A stretch of 64,000 nt of DNA, taken from positions 434,001-498,000 of the forward strand of contig JAGTJU010000005.1 of NCBI GenBank assembly GCA_022184915.1. Reading direction: 5' to 3'. Source of the stretch: Myxococcales bacterium. Its GTDB lineage: Bacteria; Myxococcota_A; Polyangia; Fen-1088. The position numbers and the translations under genes are program-made. This document shows, one piece after another, positions 1-9,400 of the stretch (within the stretch, counting starts at the first letter, position 1; each line of letters begins with the position of its first letter). The notes beneath the pieces are model-generated. The model saw nothing but the letters and a program-made list of their open reading frames with translations. It did no database searches and was not told the origin of the DNA.

Positions 1-350
1 GCCTTGTTCTTGTCGGTCTTCGCGTAGCGAAACTGATAGCCGTTGACCGTGCGCAGCTGGTAAGGAAGGTTCAAGGCCTTGATGCGCCGAAAGGCTTCCT
101 CGATGTGAGGCACGAGAACCTTGTTGTAGGTCCCCCTCGCGACCTGGTCCTTCTGGGGGCCGAAGCCTACCAATACGGCTTGCCCCAAATGTTCCTGCTC
201 GAATTTCGGGGAAAAGCAGCTGCCGAACAGCTTCGACTTCCCCGCGTAGCCCGCCGACTGCAACCCCGTGGCGCACGTCGGTTCTCCGGCGAACGCCTTG
301 ACGGCGGGCTTGTCAGCACAAATTCTTGGGGTGCCTTGGTAAGCTGGCAT
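1..350 (-). CDS. Putative M15-like peptidoglycan peptidase, T6SS-linked (3' end outside window)
   Basis: Partial gene of about 116 codons, running off the window edge. I start it at the ATG ending at 350, because the frame upstream is closed by a TAG at 408-410 and has no other start codon between. The visible protein has a short Cys-containing N-terminal part followed by a stretch with VPHIEEAFRRIKAL and LRTVNGYQFRY. This resembles the entry to the metal site of M15 D-Ala-D-Ala carboxypeptidase or L-Ala-D-Glu peptidases, where a long helix precedes a strand ending in an Arg-bearing turn. The zinc ligands would lie beyond the window, so the call rests on partial similarity. It is the last visible gene of a minus-strand operon, 28 bp after the DUF2169 gene, a place where T6SS cargo is often found. 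It could be an effector cutting the peptidoglycan stem peptide. Confidence 0.45.
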   Translation of the reverse strand, partial: MPAYQGTPRICADKPAVKAFAGEPTCATGLQSAGYAGKSKLFGSCFSPKFEQEHLGQAVLVGFGPQKDQVARGTYNKVLVPHIEEAFRRIKALNLPYQLRTVNGYQFRYAKTDKNK

Positions 351-378
351 GACGTCTCGGAGGGACTTGCGGCCGCCC

Positions 379-1485
379 TCATCTTGCCCGGGGGACGGTC
401 GGGCCGTCTAGCCCCAGCCTTGGTTCCCGGCTTGGCCCGCACTCTCGCAGCCGAACGTACCGCTTGCCGTAGAGCAGGGCTTTCCTTTCGCCTAGCGACA
501 AGGGGCCCACGATCGCAGCTGTCAGGTCCAGAAGACTCGCGCATGGCACGTACGCCAGCGCCGATCTCAACAAGATTCGTCGCTCGTCGAGATCGATGAC
601 GAGGGTATCGGGTGCAGCTTGGCGATCGATCAGGTGGCCGTCGTCCACCAGGGTGACCGGGAAGGCCGACGGGGGGACCACGAATGACTCTTGCCGCCGG
701 CGGGTGAAGTTGGTCAAGGTGACGATTTCGCCGCTCGGAAAGGCGCTCAGCTGCTGATCGTCGGGCGCGACATTGAAATAAGCCACATCGAAGTCTTCGG
801 GTGGCAGCGGCGCACGAAGTTGCTTCCACCGGTCGTCGTGGGTGCCGGCTCGCGTCGCACGTGGTTGCCAGTGAGGGCATAGCGGCCCGAAGCCCGCGGG
901 GGCGCGGCGCTTCCCCCAGGAAGTGGGCTCGGCCGGCCACTCGAAGTTTGGCAAACGATGGCCGGGCCCTGGTGCCTCCTCGTCGGTAACCACACCACAG
1001 CCGATGGGGTTGCAGGGCTCGAAGAGCTTCGGGTCGCTCATCGCAACGCCGCCGTACGCGCGCTCCCACTCGAGCGGCATTTCAGAGAAGGGCTCGGCCC
1101 GGCCGGGGGTGGGCGGCCCTTTGGGCTGCCGCTGCCAAAGACGGGTGCCGAAAACGCGCACGACCTTGTTGATGTGGCTACCCACCTGCAGGGATACATC
1201 CACCAAAGGCTTGGGTTCGGGCAGCGAGATGCTGCCCACGAGGTACACGTCGGTGCGTGCTTTGGGGGGTAGCGTGTCAGCGGCGTAGGCCATGGAGCTG
1301 ACGCCAGCCTCACCGGTGAAGAGATCCGCCTCGACCAGCGCAGCCCCTTCCCTTTCGGGAACCAAGCGGCCATCGGCTTGCCATGAGAAGGTCGACTTCA
1401 GGATCAAAAAAATACATTCCTCACCTTGCAGGGTGCGCCCGAAACTCTGCCCCACCACGGCCGGCGTACGGTTGTCGACCCTCAC
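379..1485 (-). CDS. DUF2169 family T6SS-associated protein
   Basis: About 368 aa. The N-terminus MRVDNRTPAVVGQSFGRT followed by a KSTFSW strand is the typical opening of DUF2169 proteins, which sit beside vgrG and PAAR-like genes and are regarded as T6SS accessory or adaptor factors. Further family-like motifs are LEWERAYGG and CNPIGCG near the middle. I prefer the GTG at 1485: it overlaps the upstream stop as GTGA and gives the normal family N-terminus. The frame could be extended to a GTG at 1509. A GGGAGG motif lies four bases ahead of 1485. Translation is probably coupled to the upstream adaptor-like gene. The molecular role of DUF2169 is not settled; loading or folding of the downstream cargo is an inference. 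Confidence 0.8.
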   Translation of the reverse strand: MRVDNRTPAVVGQSFGRTLQGEECIFLILKSTFSWQADGRLVPEREGAALVEADLFTGEAGVSSMAYAADTLPPKARTDVYLVGSISLPEPKPLVDVSLQVGSHINKVVRVFGTRLWQRQPKGPPTPGRAEPFSEMPLEWERAYGGVAMSDPKLFEPCNPIGCGVVTDEEAPGPGHRLPNFEWPAEPTSWGKRRAPAGFGPLCPHWQPRATRAGTHDDRWKQLRAPLPPEDFDVAYFNVAPDDQQLSAFPSGEIVTLTNFTRRRQESFVVPPSAFPVTLVDDGHLIDRQAAPDTLVIDLDERRILLRSALAYVPCASLLDLTAAIVGPLSLGERKALLYGKRYVRLRECGPSREPRLGLDGPTVPRAR

Positions 1486-2345
1486 GGCGCCTCCCGTCGA
1501 ATCACCCACTTGCCAACCTGAACGATGGCAATGTGGCCAGGGCCCGACTCGAAGATGGCGTCTAGCCGCACTTTACCGTTGGCAGGGGTGACCTGCGTTT
1601 CCACGCCACCATTTGGCAGCGTGATCTCGAGGGTCACGTTGGGCATCGCCTTGCCATCCCGGCCAAAGACCACCACCTCCAGCCAGTTTTTGGCTGCCAG
1701 CTTTTTGAGCTGTGCGGGTGTCACCACGTCCGTGCTCTCGCGTGCGGCGATGGCCAGCTTCGTCGCAGCCCGCAACAGGACGTAGCCTTCGCTCGCGGCC
1801 GGTGAGCGGAGGTCTCGAAGATAGGCCGCCAATGTCCCGGCATGTGATACGAGCTTGGGGTCCGCCGTAGCTTCAGCCATGCGAAGGAGCGCTGAGGCGG
1901 CCTCGGTCGCAGGAACGACGTCGTAATCGTCGGATGCCCGTACCGATTCCACTTGGTCTCTTGGAACCAAGCGGTGCCTGCGCATATTAAGGTGAAAGAC
2001 GGGCCCCAAGCGCGCCCGCAAAGCTCGAAACGCCTGCCCGTCGATGCCCTGAGAATCGGCATCGGCGGTGTCGCCCGACGTCGCTGCGATCAGCAGGCCC
2101 TCGCGCAGCGCCGAGAGCAGGACGCCCAGCGGGTCCTCCGGCGCGACCGAGAGTCTCCAAGCAACGTCGTCAGCCAGCCGCCGGGCACGCAGCGGGCTTT
2201 TCTCGAAGGCCTCGCGAACGCATGCGCTCAAGTAGGGTCCGTGCACCTCGAACGGGAAGGCCTCCTTCGGCTCACCCCGGCTCTGCGACACCCTCAACTC
2301 CAGGGGTCCCCAGAACGTCTCGATCGTGAGAGTCGACGAGCTCAC
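1482..2345 (-). CDS. T6SS adaptor-like protein, paralogue of the product of 30508-31353
   Basis: 287 aa, GTG start with AAGGAG six bases upstream. I know no named family for it, but the window contains a clear paralogue at 30508-31353. Shared blocks are an N-terminal T(F/L)xGPxELR strand, a central block with R-L-V followed by YD(V/A), a motif LxDLxSPAxxxGxVLLR, and a C-terminal segment from about residue 210 that starts PxQL and reads like a beta-sandwich (predicted strands LEVVVFGRDG and VTLEITLPNGG). No signal peptide or membrane helix is visible, so it is probably cytoplasmic. It is the first gene of the minus operon and diverges from vgrG. An effector-loading adaptor is an inference from genomic position and from its paralogue's place beside a cell-wall hydrolase. 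Confidence 0.6.
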   Translation of the reverse strand: MSSSTLTIETFWGPLELRVSQSRGEPKEAFPFEVHGPYLSACVREAFEKSPLRARRLADDVAWRLSVAPEDPLGVLLSALREGLLIAATSGDTADADSQGIDGQAFRALRARLGPVFHLNMRRHRLVPRDQVESVRASDDYDVVPATEAASALLRMAEATADPKLVSHAGTLAAYLRDLRSPAASEGYVLLRAATKLAIAARESTDVVTPAQLKKLAAKNWLEVVVFGRDGKAMPNVTLEITLPNGGVETQVTPANGKVRLDAIFESGPGHIAIVQVGKWVIRREAP

Positions 2346-2750
2346 CCGTTCTCCTTGCCGTCGCGCGAAGCTCTCCCAGCCTGCCTTCCCGGGAGCCTTC
2401 CAGCGCGCGGATGTCGCGCGCGCGCGTGCCGTGGGTGAGGGGTCATGTGAGTTCCAGGTGTGACCTATTCTGACCCCGAGGGGTGCCCGTCCGCATCTTG
2501 CCGAAAGACGGTGCCGCCGTCTACGGAACGTCTCGCCCTGGGTTATCGGTCATGGCGGGACCGGGGTTGCGCGAAAAAGTGGTCACCCTGACGTTGTTTC
2601 CAACCTGATACCGCACCGCGCGTGGGTCTGCATGCGTTTCCGCGCAACTTTCACCCCACGCCGCTCGATAATTCCCCCGCGCACACCCCCTGCCGGAGTG
2701 AGCCACTTGTCTGTAGACCCGATGCAGCTTTTGGGGAAGATTAGGCAGCC
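2346..2750. promoter_or_regulatory. Divergent intergenic region between the adaptor operon and vgrG
   Basis: 405 bp without a convincing gene. It must hold promoters for both directions. An alternating GC run near 2407-2427 is visible, and a modest AGG motif lies just ahead of the vgrG ATG. I could not identify a convincing sigma-54 or sigma-70 promoter by eye. Confidence 0.4.
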
Positions 2751-4952
2751 ATGTTCTTGGACACCCGTCAGGTGAGCGTGATTTCGGCCCTCGGCCCCGG
2801 GGCGTTCCAGCTTCGCCGCTTCGGCGGCAACGAGAAACTTGGCGAGCCCTTCTCCTGGGTTCTGGATCTGCGAAGCGAAAACCACAACATCAGGGCCGAC
2901 AAGATTCTCGGCACGGAGATGGTGCTGGAACTCGAATTGCCAAACCTCGCCAAGCGCCAGTTCACGGGCTTCGTCATCAAATTTGCCTACTTGGGCATGC
3001 AGGGCCGTTTTGCCGCCTACCGAGCCACGCTGGGGCCGTTTTTGTCGTTGATGCAACTCAAGTCCGACTGCCGCATCTTTCAGGACCGGCCCGTACCCGA
3101 TATCGTCGCGGAAGTCTGCGAGAGCCTCGGCATTCCCGTGGCCATCGAGATGAAGCTCTCAGGGCACAAGACCCGTCCCTACACGGTTCAATATCGAGAG
3201 AGCGACTTCAACTTCGTTTCACGTCTCCTGGTCGATGAGGGCATTTACTACCACTTCCGTCACACGGGCGGCCGGCACAGCTTGGTCCTGATCGACGCGG
3301 CTGCAAAGCACGAGCCTGTGCCGGGGTACCTTTCGATCCCGTTTTATCCGCCCACGCGTTCGGGCAGGCGAGAGGAAGAGCACATCAGCTCCTGGGACCT
3401 GGTGAGACAGGTCGTGCCCGGGAACGCGGCGCTGCAAGATTACGATTACGAATACAAGCAGGTGGCGCTGGGCATGGCGATGAACGACCCCCAGGGGCAC
3501 GCCAACGACCACCTGGAGGTGTTCGACTATCCCGGAGGGTACCTGACCGACGAGGACGGTCGCCAGGCGATCGGTGTGGCTCTCGAGCGCCTGCAGAGCC
3601 GGCGCGAGCTCATCGCGTTCGAGACCACGGCCCGGGGGCTGTATGCCGGCGCGACGTTCCGGGTTCGCAATTTGCCCGACGTCAGCGAAAGCGAGGAGTT
3701 CCTGGCCGTCGAAGCCCACTACAGCATCGAATCCGACGCGCTCGAGAGCAGCTCGGACGCAGCGGCCGAGATGGTGTTCCAGGCGCGCTTTACGGCCATG
3801 AGCGCCAAGCGACAATTCCGGCCCGCTTTGCCTGCGTCGGTGCAAAAGCCGCAAATGCGCGGCCCCCACAGCGCGATCGTGACCGGCCCGCCGGAAACCG
3901 AGATCTACACGGATCCCAGTGGTCTTGGCCGCGTCCTGGTGCAGTTTCACTGGGATCGTTATGCGCAGGCCAGCGAGAAGCACACCTCTTGCTGGGTGCG
4001 CGTGTCGCAGCCCTGGGCGGGCGGCGGTTTCGGCTTCGTGCAGATTCCGCGGGTGGGCGAAGAGGTGCTGGTCGATTTCCTCGACGGCGACCCGGATCGC
4101 CCCGTCATCGTCGGGCGGCTCTACAATGGCAAGAACAAGCCGCCCTACAAGCTACCCGACAACGCCACGCAGTCGGGATGGAAGAGCCGCAGCAGCCCCA
4201 AGGGCCACGCAGACAACTTCAACGAAATTCGCTTCGAGGACAAAAAGGGCCAGGAAGAGCTACACGTCCAGGCCGAGCGCAACCACTCCGTGTACGTCAA
4301 GGCAGATCAGTCGATCAGGGTGGACGGCAACCGTGCGGTGACCGTCCACAAGAACGAGGAGATAGCCGTCCAGGGCGAGCGGAAGACGACCGTCACGAAG
4401 AAGGATGAACAGTATCACGTCGACACCCGCTACACCCAGGTGATGAAGACCGACGAGCTCGAGGTCTTCGAGAAGCACACAGAGACGTTTCACGATGGGC
4501 AAAAAAAGACGGTGGAGAAGTCCGACGACGAGACCTTCGTGAAGGGCGCTTCGAAGACGACCACCGTGGACAAACAATTCAACCTGAATGCGCAGGAGCA
4601 CATCCATCTCGAGCAGAAGGGCACGCAACTCTTTTTGAAGGACGCTGCCTTCATCGGTTCCGACGGCAATATCGAGATCACGAACAACGGTGTCACGATC
4701 GTAGCGGACAGCCAGGGAGGCGGACTGCTGCTGGAGGCGAAGCAACAGATCGAGCTCAAGTGTGGGGCGGCGTCGCTCATCATGAGCATGGACGGAACGA
4801 TCACGCTCAAGGGAGCGGTTGCGGTTCAGCTGCAGCTCGGGCCCAACGCGGTTGCCTTGACGCCGGCTGGTACCGACATAAAAGGTGCCCTCGTAAACGT
4901 CACCGGTAGCGCCCTAGTGGCCATCGCCGGGCCGATCATCAAGGTTGGCTGA
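2751..4952 (+). CDS. vgrG: VgrG / TssI, T6SS spike tip protein
   Basis: 733 aa, normal length for VgrG. Roughly the first 380 residues form the gp27-like base, including a YRATLGPFLSLM stretch and QYRESDFNFVSRLLVDEGIYY, near-diagnostic of VgrG. The OB-fold follows at about 390-470 (DPSGLGRVLVQFHWD, SCWVRVSQPWAGGGFG, PRVGEEVLVDFLDGDPDRP). After that come GWKSRSS and a long hydrophilic beta-prism needle to the end. There is no extra C-terminal enzymatic domain, so effectors must ride non-covalently or on PAAR/RHS partners. It heads a plus-strand run with a TPR gene two bases downstream and a PAAR-RHS toxin. VgrG trimers form the puncturing tip of the Hcp tube; with no sheath genes nearby this copy is an orphan. 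Confidence 0.95.
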   Translation: MFLDTRQVSVISALGPGAFQLRRFGGNEKLGEPFSWVLDLRSENHNIRADKILGTEMVLELELPNLAKRQFTGFVIKFAYLGMQGRFAAYRATLGPFLSLMQLKSDCRIFQDRPVPDIVAEVCESLGIPVAIEMKLSGHKTRPYTVQYRESDFNFVSRLLVDEGIYYHFRHTGGRHSLVLIDAAAKHEPVPGYLSIPFYPPTRSGRREEEHISSWDLVRQVVPGNAALQDYDYEYKQVALGMAMNDPQGHANDHLEVFDYPGGYLTDEDGRQAIGVALERLQSRRELIAFETTARGLYAGATFRVRNLPDVSESEEFLAVEAHYSIESDALESSSDAAAEMVFQARFTAMSAKRQFRPALPASVQKPQMRGPHSAIVTGPPETEIYTDPSGLGRVLVQFHWDRYAQASEKHTSCWVRVSQPWAGGGFGFVQIPRVGEEVLVDFLDGDPDRPVIVGRLYNGKNKPPYKLPDNATQSGWKSRSSPKGHADNFNEIRFEDKKGQEELHVQAERNHSVYVKADQSIRVDGNRAVTVHKNEEIAVQGERKTTVTKKDEQYHVDTRYTQVMKTDELEVFEKHTETFHDGQKKTVEKSDDETFVKGASKTTTVDKQFNLNAQEHIHLEQKGTQLFLKDAAFIGSDGNIEITNNGVTIVADSQGGGLLLEAKQQIELKCGAASLIMSMDGTITLKGAVAVQLQLGPNAVALTPAGTDIKGALVNVTGSALVAIAGPIIKVG

Positions 4953-4954
4953 TC

Positions 4955-6415
4955 ATGGACGCGGTCCAGAGGCCCATGGCCAGGGTCCGCGAGGCGGCCA
5001 TCGCCTTCGCCAACGACGCGCGGGTGCGCTTGACTGTGGTGGAGAGCGACGAGGCGCTGCGCCCGGCGGTGCTCACCCAGTTCTGCAGGGTGGAATCCGT
5101 CGCCAGGCCGCCGGCCGTGATGCTTTGTCTCGAGACTCCGTTCGAGGCGGACGATGCCAACTGGCCCATGCGCGGCGAGGAGCTCCTTGAAGAGTGGAAA
5201 ACAGCCTCGGGCGCGCTCGTTGAGGCGGGACAGCCGCCCCTTTCGGACTTGCCGGGTGGTGAAACGCCGTCCATCGTCGCGTTCTCGAAACGGCTGCAGG
5301 CGATGGCTGCAGCTGCGAAGGGGCGGCTCTCGCCCGTGGTGCTGCTCGCACCGCTTCGGGTGGCGCCGGGGGCTCAGGAGCGCCTGATTGAAGTGCATTC
5401 TCTGGTGAGCGCAGCGGCCCTGGAGGCGGTCCGTTGGGTCGTCGTAACGCCGGGCCCCTCGGGGCTTGCACCGGTGGTGGCGGCCGAGCGGGCACGTGGG
5501 CCCTTCGCCGCCGAGTTGGTCAATGCGCGCGTCGACAGTGCGGCCGGGCGCAAGGATCTGGCAGCGCTGGTGGCAGGAATGAAGAGCGCCCCGGCTGGCG
5601 CTACCCCGATGCAGATGTCCGGGTTTGCGGGGCCTTCCGTGGCGCCCCCGCGGCGCGTTCGGGACCCAGCACCGATGCTGCCCGAACAGCGCACGGAGGC
5701 AACCCTGGGGGTTCCGCCGGGGCTCACGGACACTGGGGGCATGCACGAGATGCGCGTGGCGCTGCTCGAGGCGGCCGTTGCGGCCGGTGACGGGCGTTTC
5801 GCTGATGCCGTGATCGCGCAACGAGCGGCGCGCGACGTGGCCGTGCGCCTGGGACTCGTGAAGGAGGCTGCGCAAATGGAGCTCCTGCTTGGCAGCTACG
5901 TGCTTTCCGGTGGCGAGGCGAGGCGGGCCCTAGAGCTCTTCACGCAAACTGCGGGGCGCGCTGAAGCCGCAGGGTGGGGCACGGTGGCCTGCCAGGCCGG
6001 CATGGCGCGGGGAAGCGCGCTCGCCATGTTGGCGGCGCAGCCGGAGTTGGCGCCCGATGCAGCCCGCCTTAAGCGAACCGAGGCAGGCGTGGCCTATTTG
6101 GACGCAGGGCGGACGGGGGCGCGGTTGAAAGCGCCCGCCGTGGCCATCGAGGCCTACCGCCTGGGCGGCGACATGTTGGCCGCCTTGGGCGAGCAGACCC
6201 GCGCCGTGGAGGCCTGGACGAAGGCTATCGAGGTGGCCGAAGCTGCTCCGCCAGCCGACGTGGCCGGCTCGTCAGCGTTGGAACTCGCGCACACCCTAAG
6301 GGATCGGGCCCGGGCCACTGGTCGTGGCTCCGAGGCGGCGGGTTGGCAGGCGCGCGCCGAGAAGATGGCGCGCAGCTTTGCCGAGGCTACCGCCCAGGCG
6401 GGAGGCGGCGCCTGA
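4955..6415 (+). CDS. TPR-repeat protein between vgrG and the RHS toxin, candidate effector chaperone
   Basis: 486 aa, beginning two bases after the vgrG stop and sharing its last base with the ATG of the RHS gene (TGATG), so the three genes are probably translationally coupled. The N-terminal 170 residues are an alpha/beta region with LETPF and PVVLLAPLR strands. A Pro-rich linker at about 215-255 follows. From about 260 the protein is helical with degenerate TPR-like units (LLEAAVAAGDGRFADAVIAQ, YRLGGDMLAALGEQTRAVEAW). No signal peptide or membrane segment is visible. Such proteins between vgrG and cargo often act as effector adaptors; that role here is inferred from position only. Confidence 0.7.
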   Translation: MDAVQRPMARVREAAIAFANDARVRLTVVESDEALRPAVLTQFCRVESVARPPAVMLCLETPFEADDANWPMRGEELLEEWKTASGALVEAGQPPLSDLPGGETPSIVAFSKRLQAMAAAAKGRLSPVVLLAPLRVAPGAQERLIEVHSLVSAAALEAVRWVVVTPGPSGLAPVVAAERARGPFAAELVNARVDSAAGRKDLAALVAGMKSAPAGATPMQMSGFAGPSVAPPRRVRDPAPMLPEQRTEATLGVPPGLTDTGGMHEMRVALLEAAVAAGDGRFADAVIAQRAARDVAVRLGLVKEAAQMELLLGSYVLSGGEARRALELFTQTAGRAEAAGWGTVACQAGMARGSALAMLAAQPELAPDAARLKRTEAGVAYLDAGRTGARLKAPAVAIEAYRLGGDMLAALGEQTRAVEAWTKAIEVAEAAPPADVAGSSALELAHTLRDRARATGRGSEAAGWQARAEKMARSFAEATAQAGGGA

Positions 6416-9400
6416 TGCTGGTATCCACCTGGTTCGATCCCGTTATTGGTGTGGACATTCACATCGACCTGGTACCGACGCCTGGTGGACCGGTACCGAC
6501 GCCTTTGCCCAACCCCTTCGTGGGCCTGGTGATCGACCCGGTCGCCATGTCCATCGGTATGGCGACGGGTGCGAACACCGTGCTCGTCAACAGCATGCCT
6601 GTCACCAACGTGGGCTCCAATGTCACCTCCTTGATGGGTGGGCCTCACATTCCCGTGCCCGGTCCCTTCGCGAAGCCGCCCTCAAACGACGCCGAGCTGA
6701 TGTTCGGAGGCCTAAACGTGTCCATGGGGGGCTCGTTCGTATGCCGCATGGGCGAAATCGCCCTGTCCTGTTTCGATCCATCAGGTCGTGCACCGGTTTC
6801 GGTGGTCATGGCGATCCCCAAAGGACCGCCCGTGCTGGTGCTCCGGCCACCGGCGCCCGATGTGACGGCGGTGGCCATGCGGCTCGGTATGAAAGCGGCC
6901 TCCGCGCTGGTGGGCAAGGCGCTCAAGCTTGGTGCGAAACTGTTCAAGGAGAGTCGGATCGGTCAGTTCCTGGGCCGGCGATTCACCCAGCTCACGAAGT
7001 ATCTGCAGCGAAAGATGAGCGTGCTCGCCGGTCGCGAACGTTCGCTGATGGATCGGCTCAAGTGCTTCGTCACCGGTCACCCGGTAGACGTGGCCACCGG
7101 CCGTATGTTCACCGACAACGTGGACTTCGAGCTGCCGGGACCGCTGCCCCTCACGTTCTCCCGTGTTTACGATTCCTCCCTGTCCTGGCGACAGGGCCCC
7201 CTCGGGGCCGGTTGGTATCATAGCCTCGACGTGGCCGTGTGGGCCGAACGCGGCCGCATGGTCCTGCGCAGCGAGCAGGGCCGCGAGATCGAGTTTCCTA
7301 CTTGGGACCTGCGCGATCGGGTGCTCGAACCTGGCATGTCCGTTTACCATGACGTCGAGCGTGCCACTTTGAGGTGCACGGGCCCCTCGGCTTTCGAGCT
7401 CGAGACGCAAGAGGGCCTGCTGTATTCGTTCGGTCCCGTCCCTGGATCGTCCGAGTTCAAGTTGCTCAGGAAGGCACGACGTGACGGGGCTGCGCACCTG
7501 TTCTCGTACGACGCCTTCGGGCGGCTTGCCACGGTTCGTGACAGCGCGGGGCGTCTGGTGCACTTTGCCTATGACGACTCCGGGCATCTGGCCCGTGTGG
7601 CCGTGGCCCCCAAGCCTGAGATAGCGCCTTCGCGGCTCATGAGGTTCGAGGTTGACGCGCAGGGAGATCTGGTGTCGGCCGAGGACGCGTTGGCGGGCCA
7701 GTGGACCTACGAATACCGCCACCACCTGATGGTGCGCGAAACCAACCGCAACGGTCTGTCGTTCTATTTCATCTACGATGGCATCGATCCGAGTGCCCGC
7801 TGCGTTCGAACGTGGGGTGACGACGGGATCTACGATCACGCCATCACGTACACAGGCGGGGCCACACTGGTCGAGGACTCGCTCGGGCACGTGACGCTCT
7901 ACAAGCTCGACGAGTCCGGGCAAGTCATTGCCGTTCTCGACGCCACGGGGGCCGAGACGAAGTACGAGTACCACCCTGTCACGGGGCAGAAGACCGCCGA
8001 GATCATGCCCGACGGCGTCGCCACGCGCTGGTCTTACAATGATCGCGGCCTCTGCACGCGCGTGGAAGGACCGGACGGTGCCACGCTGTTGCTGGAGAGC
8101 GATGAGGCGGGGCGCCCTCTCAAAGCCGTGGATCCGATGTCCGGCGTCTGGCAGTGGCGTCACGACGCTGCGGGGCGCCCGCTGGGCCGGCGCGATCCGC
8201 TGGGGCGCACGGTGCAGTTCCAGTGGGAGGGCACCAACCTCGTGGCCGTGACCGATCCAAGCGGCCAACAGGTGTCGCTCGCCTACGACGCTGCAGGGAA
8301 CCTCGTCGCCCTGACCATGCCCGACGGTAACGCGAGCCGCTGGCAATGGGACGTGATGGGTCGCTGCGTGGCCTCGATCGACCCACGAGGGAACGCTCAA
8401 CTCCGCGAGTTCGACGTCCTGGGGCGCATCACCCGGATCCTCGAGCCCGACGGCAACGAGCGGGTCTTTTCCTACGATGCCGAGGGCAACGTGGTGGCGG
8501 CCAAAGATAGGCACCACGACGTGCGCTTCACGTACCAGGGCATGAACCGCCTGCGCAAGCGAGAGGAGGCAGGTACGGCGGTGCGGTTCGCTTACGACAA
8601 GGAAGAGCGCTTGCTCGGCGTTCAGAACGAGCACGGGCTGGTGTACCAGTTCGTTCTGGGGCCGACGGGGCTCGTGGCGGAGGAGTGGGGCTTCGATCGT
8701 CGTCGGCGCGCTTACCTGCGCGACCCGGCCGGCCGCGTGACCCAGGTGATTCGCCCGAATGGCGAAACCACGGCGTACGAGTACGACAAGGCGGGCCGGG
8801 TGCTAGCGGCCAAACACAGCGATGGCACCGAGGAACGGTTCGGGTACCGCGCCGATGGAGAGCTGGTGCGCGCCAGCAATGCCGACGCCCACGTGGTGCT
8901 CGAGCGCGACGTGCTGGGGCGGGTGGTAAAGGAGCTACAGGGCAGCGACTGGGTGGTCAGCACCTACGACACGCTCGGCTACCGTACGCGTCTCACGTCT
9001 TCGAAGGGCCTGCAGCACAACATACGACGCAACGGGATGGGCGACGTTCTGGGCGTGAGCGCTCATATCGAGGCGGGCGGTAACGATCTGCCGTTCGAGT
9101 TCTCGGCGCCCGACAGTGGTGGCGCGAACCCGTACGAGGTGAGCTTCGAACGCGACAGCGTAGGGCTTGAGCTCGGGCGCAAGCTTCCGGGTGGGGTGGC
9201 GGCTCGGTGGGAACGCGACACGTTGGGCCGGCCCGTGCGGCAAAGCCTGGAGGTGAACGGGCAGGAACTGCGCGCCCGGGTTTACAAATGGGAGCCTGAC
9301 GATCGGCTCTCGCGCATTCTGGATTCGGCAAGCGGACCGATCTTCTTCGAGCACGACGCCCTGGGCAGCCTCGCCGCCGCGCGCTCGGAAGACGCCTCGG

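Noticed and set aside
2540-2580. Sigma-54 promoter ahead of vgrG
   Set aside because: A GG-N10-GC pair can be found in a GC-rich run but lacks the TGGCAC and TTGC context.
6343-6414. 24-codon N-terminal extension of the RHS toxin
   Set aside because: It lies inside the coupled upstream gene; the PAAR-like domain starts at the ATG at 6415, which overlaps the previous stop.
6781-8634. 617-codon minus-strand open frame within the RHS gene
   Set aside because: Shadow of the RHS core; no recognisable domain and Arg/His/Val-rich composition.
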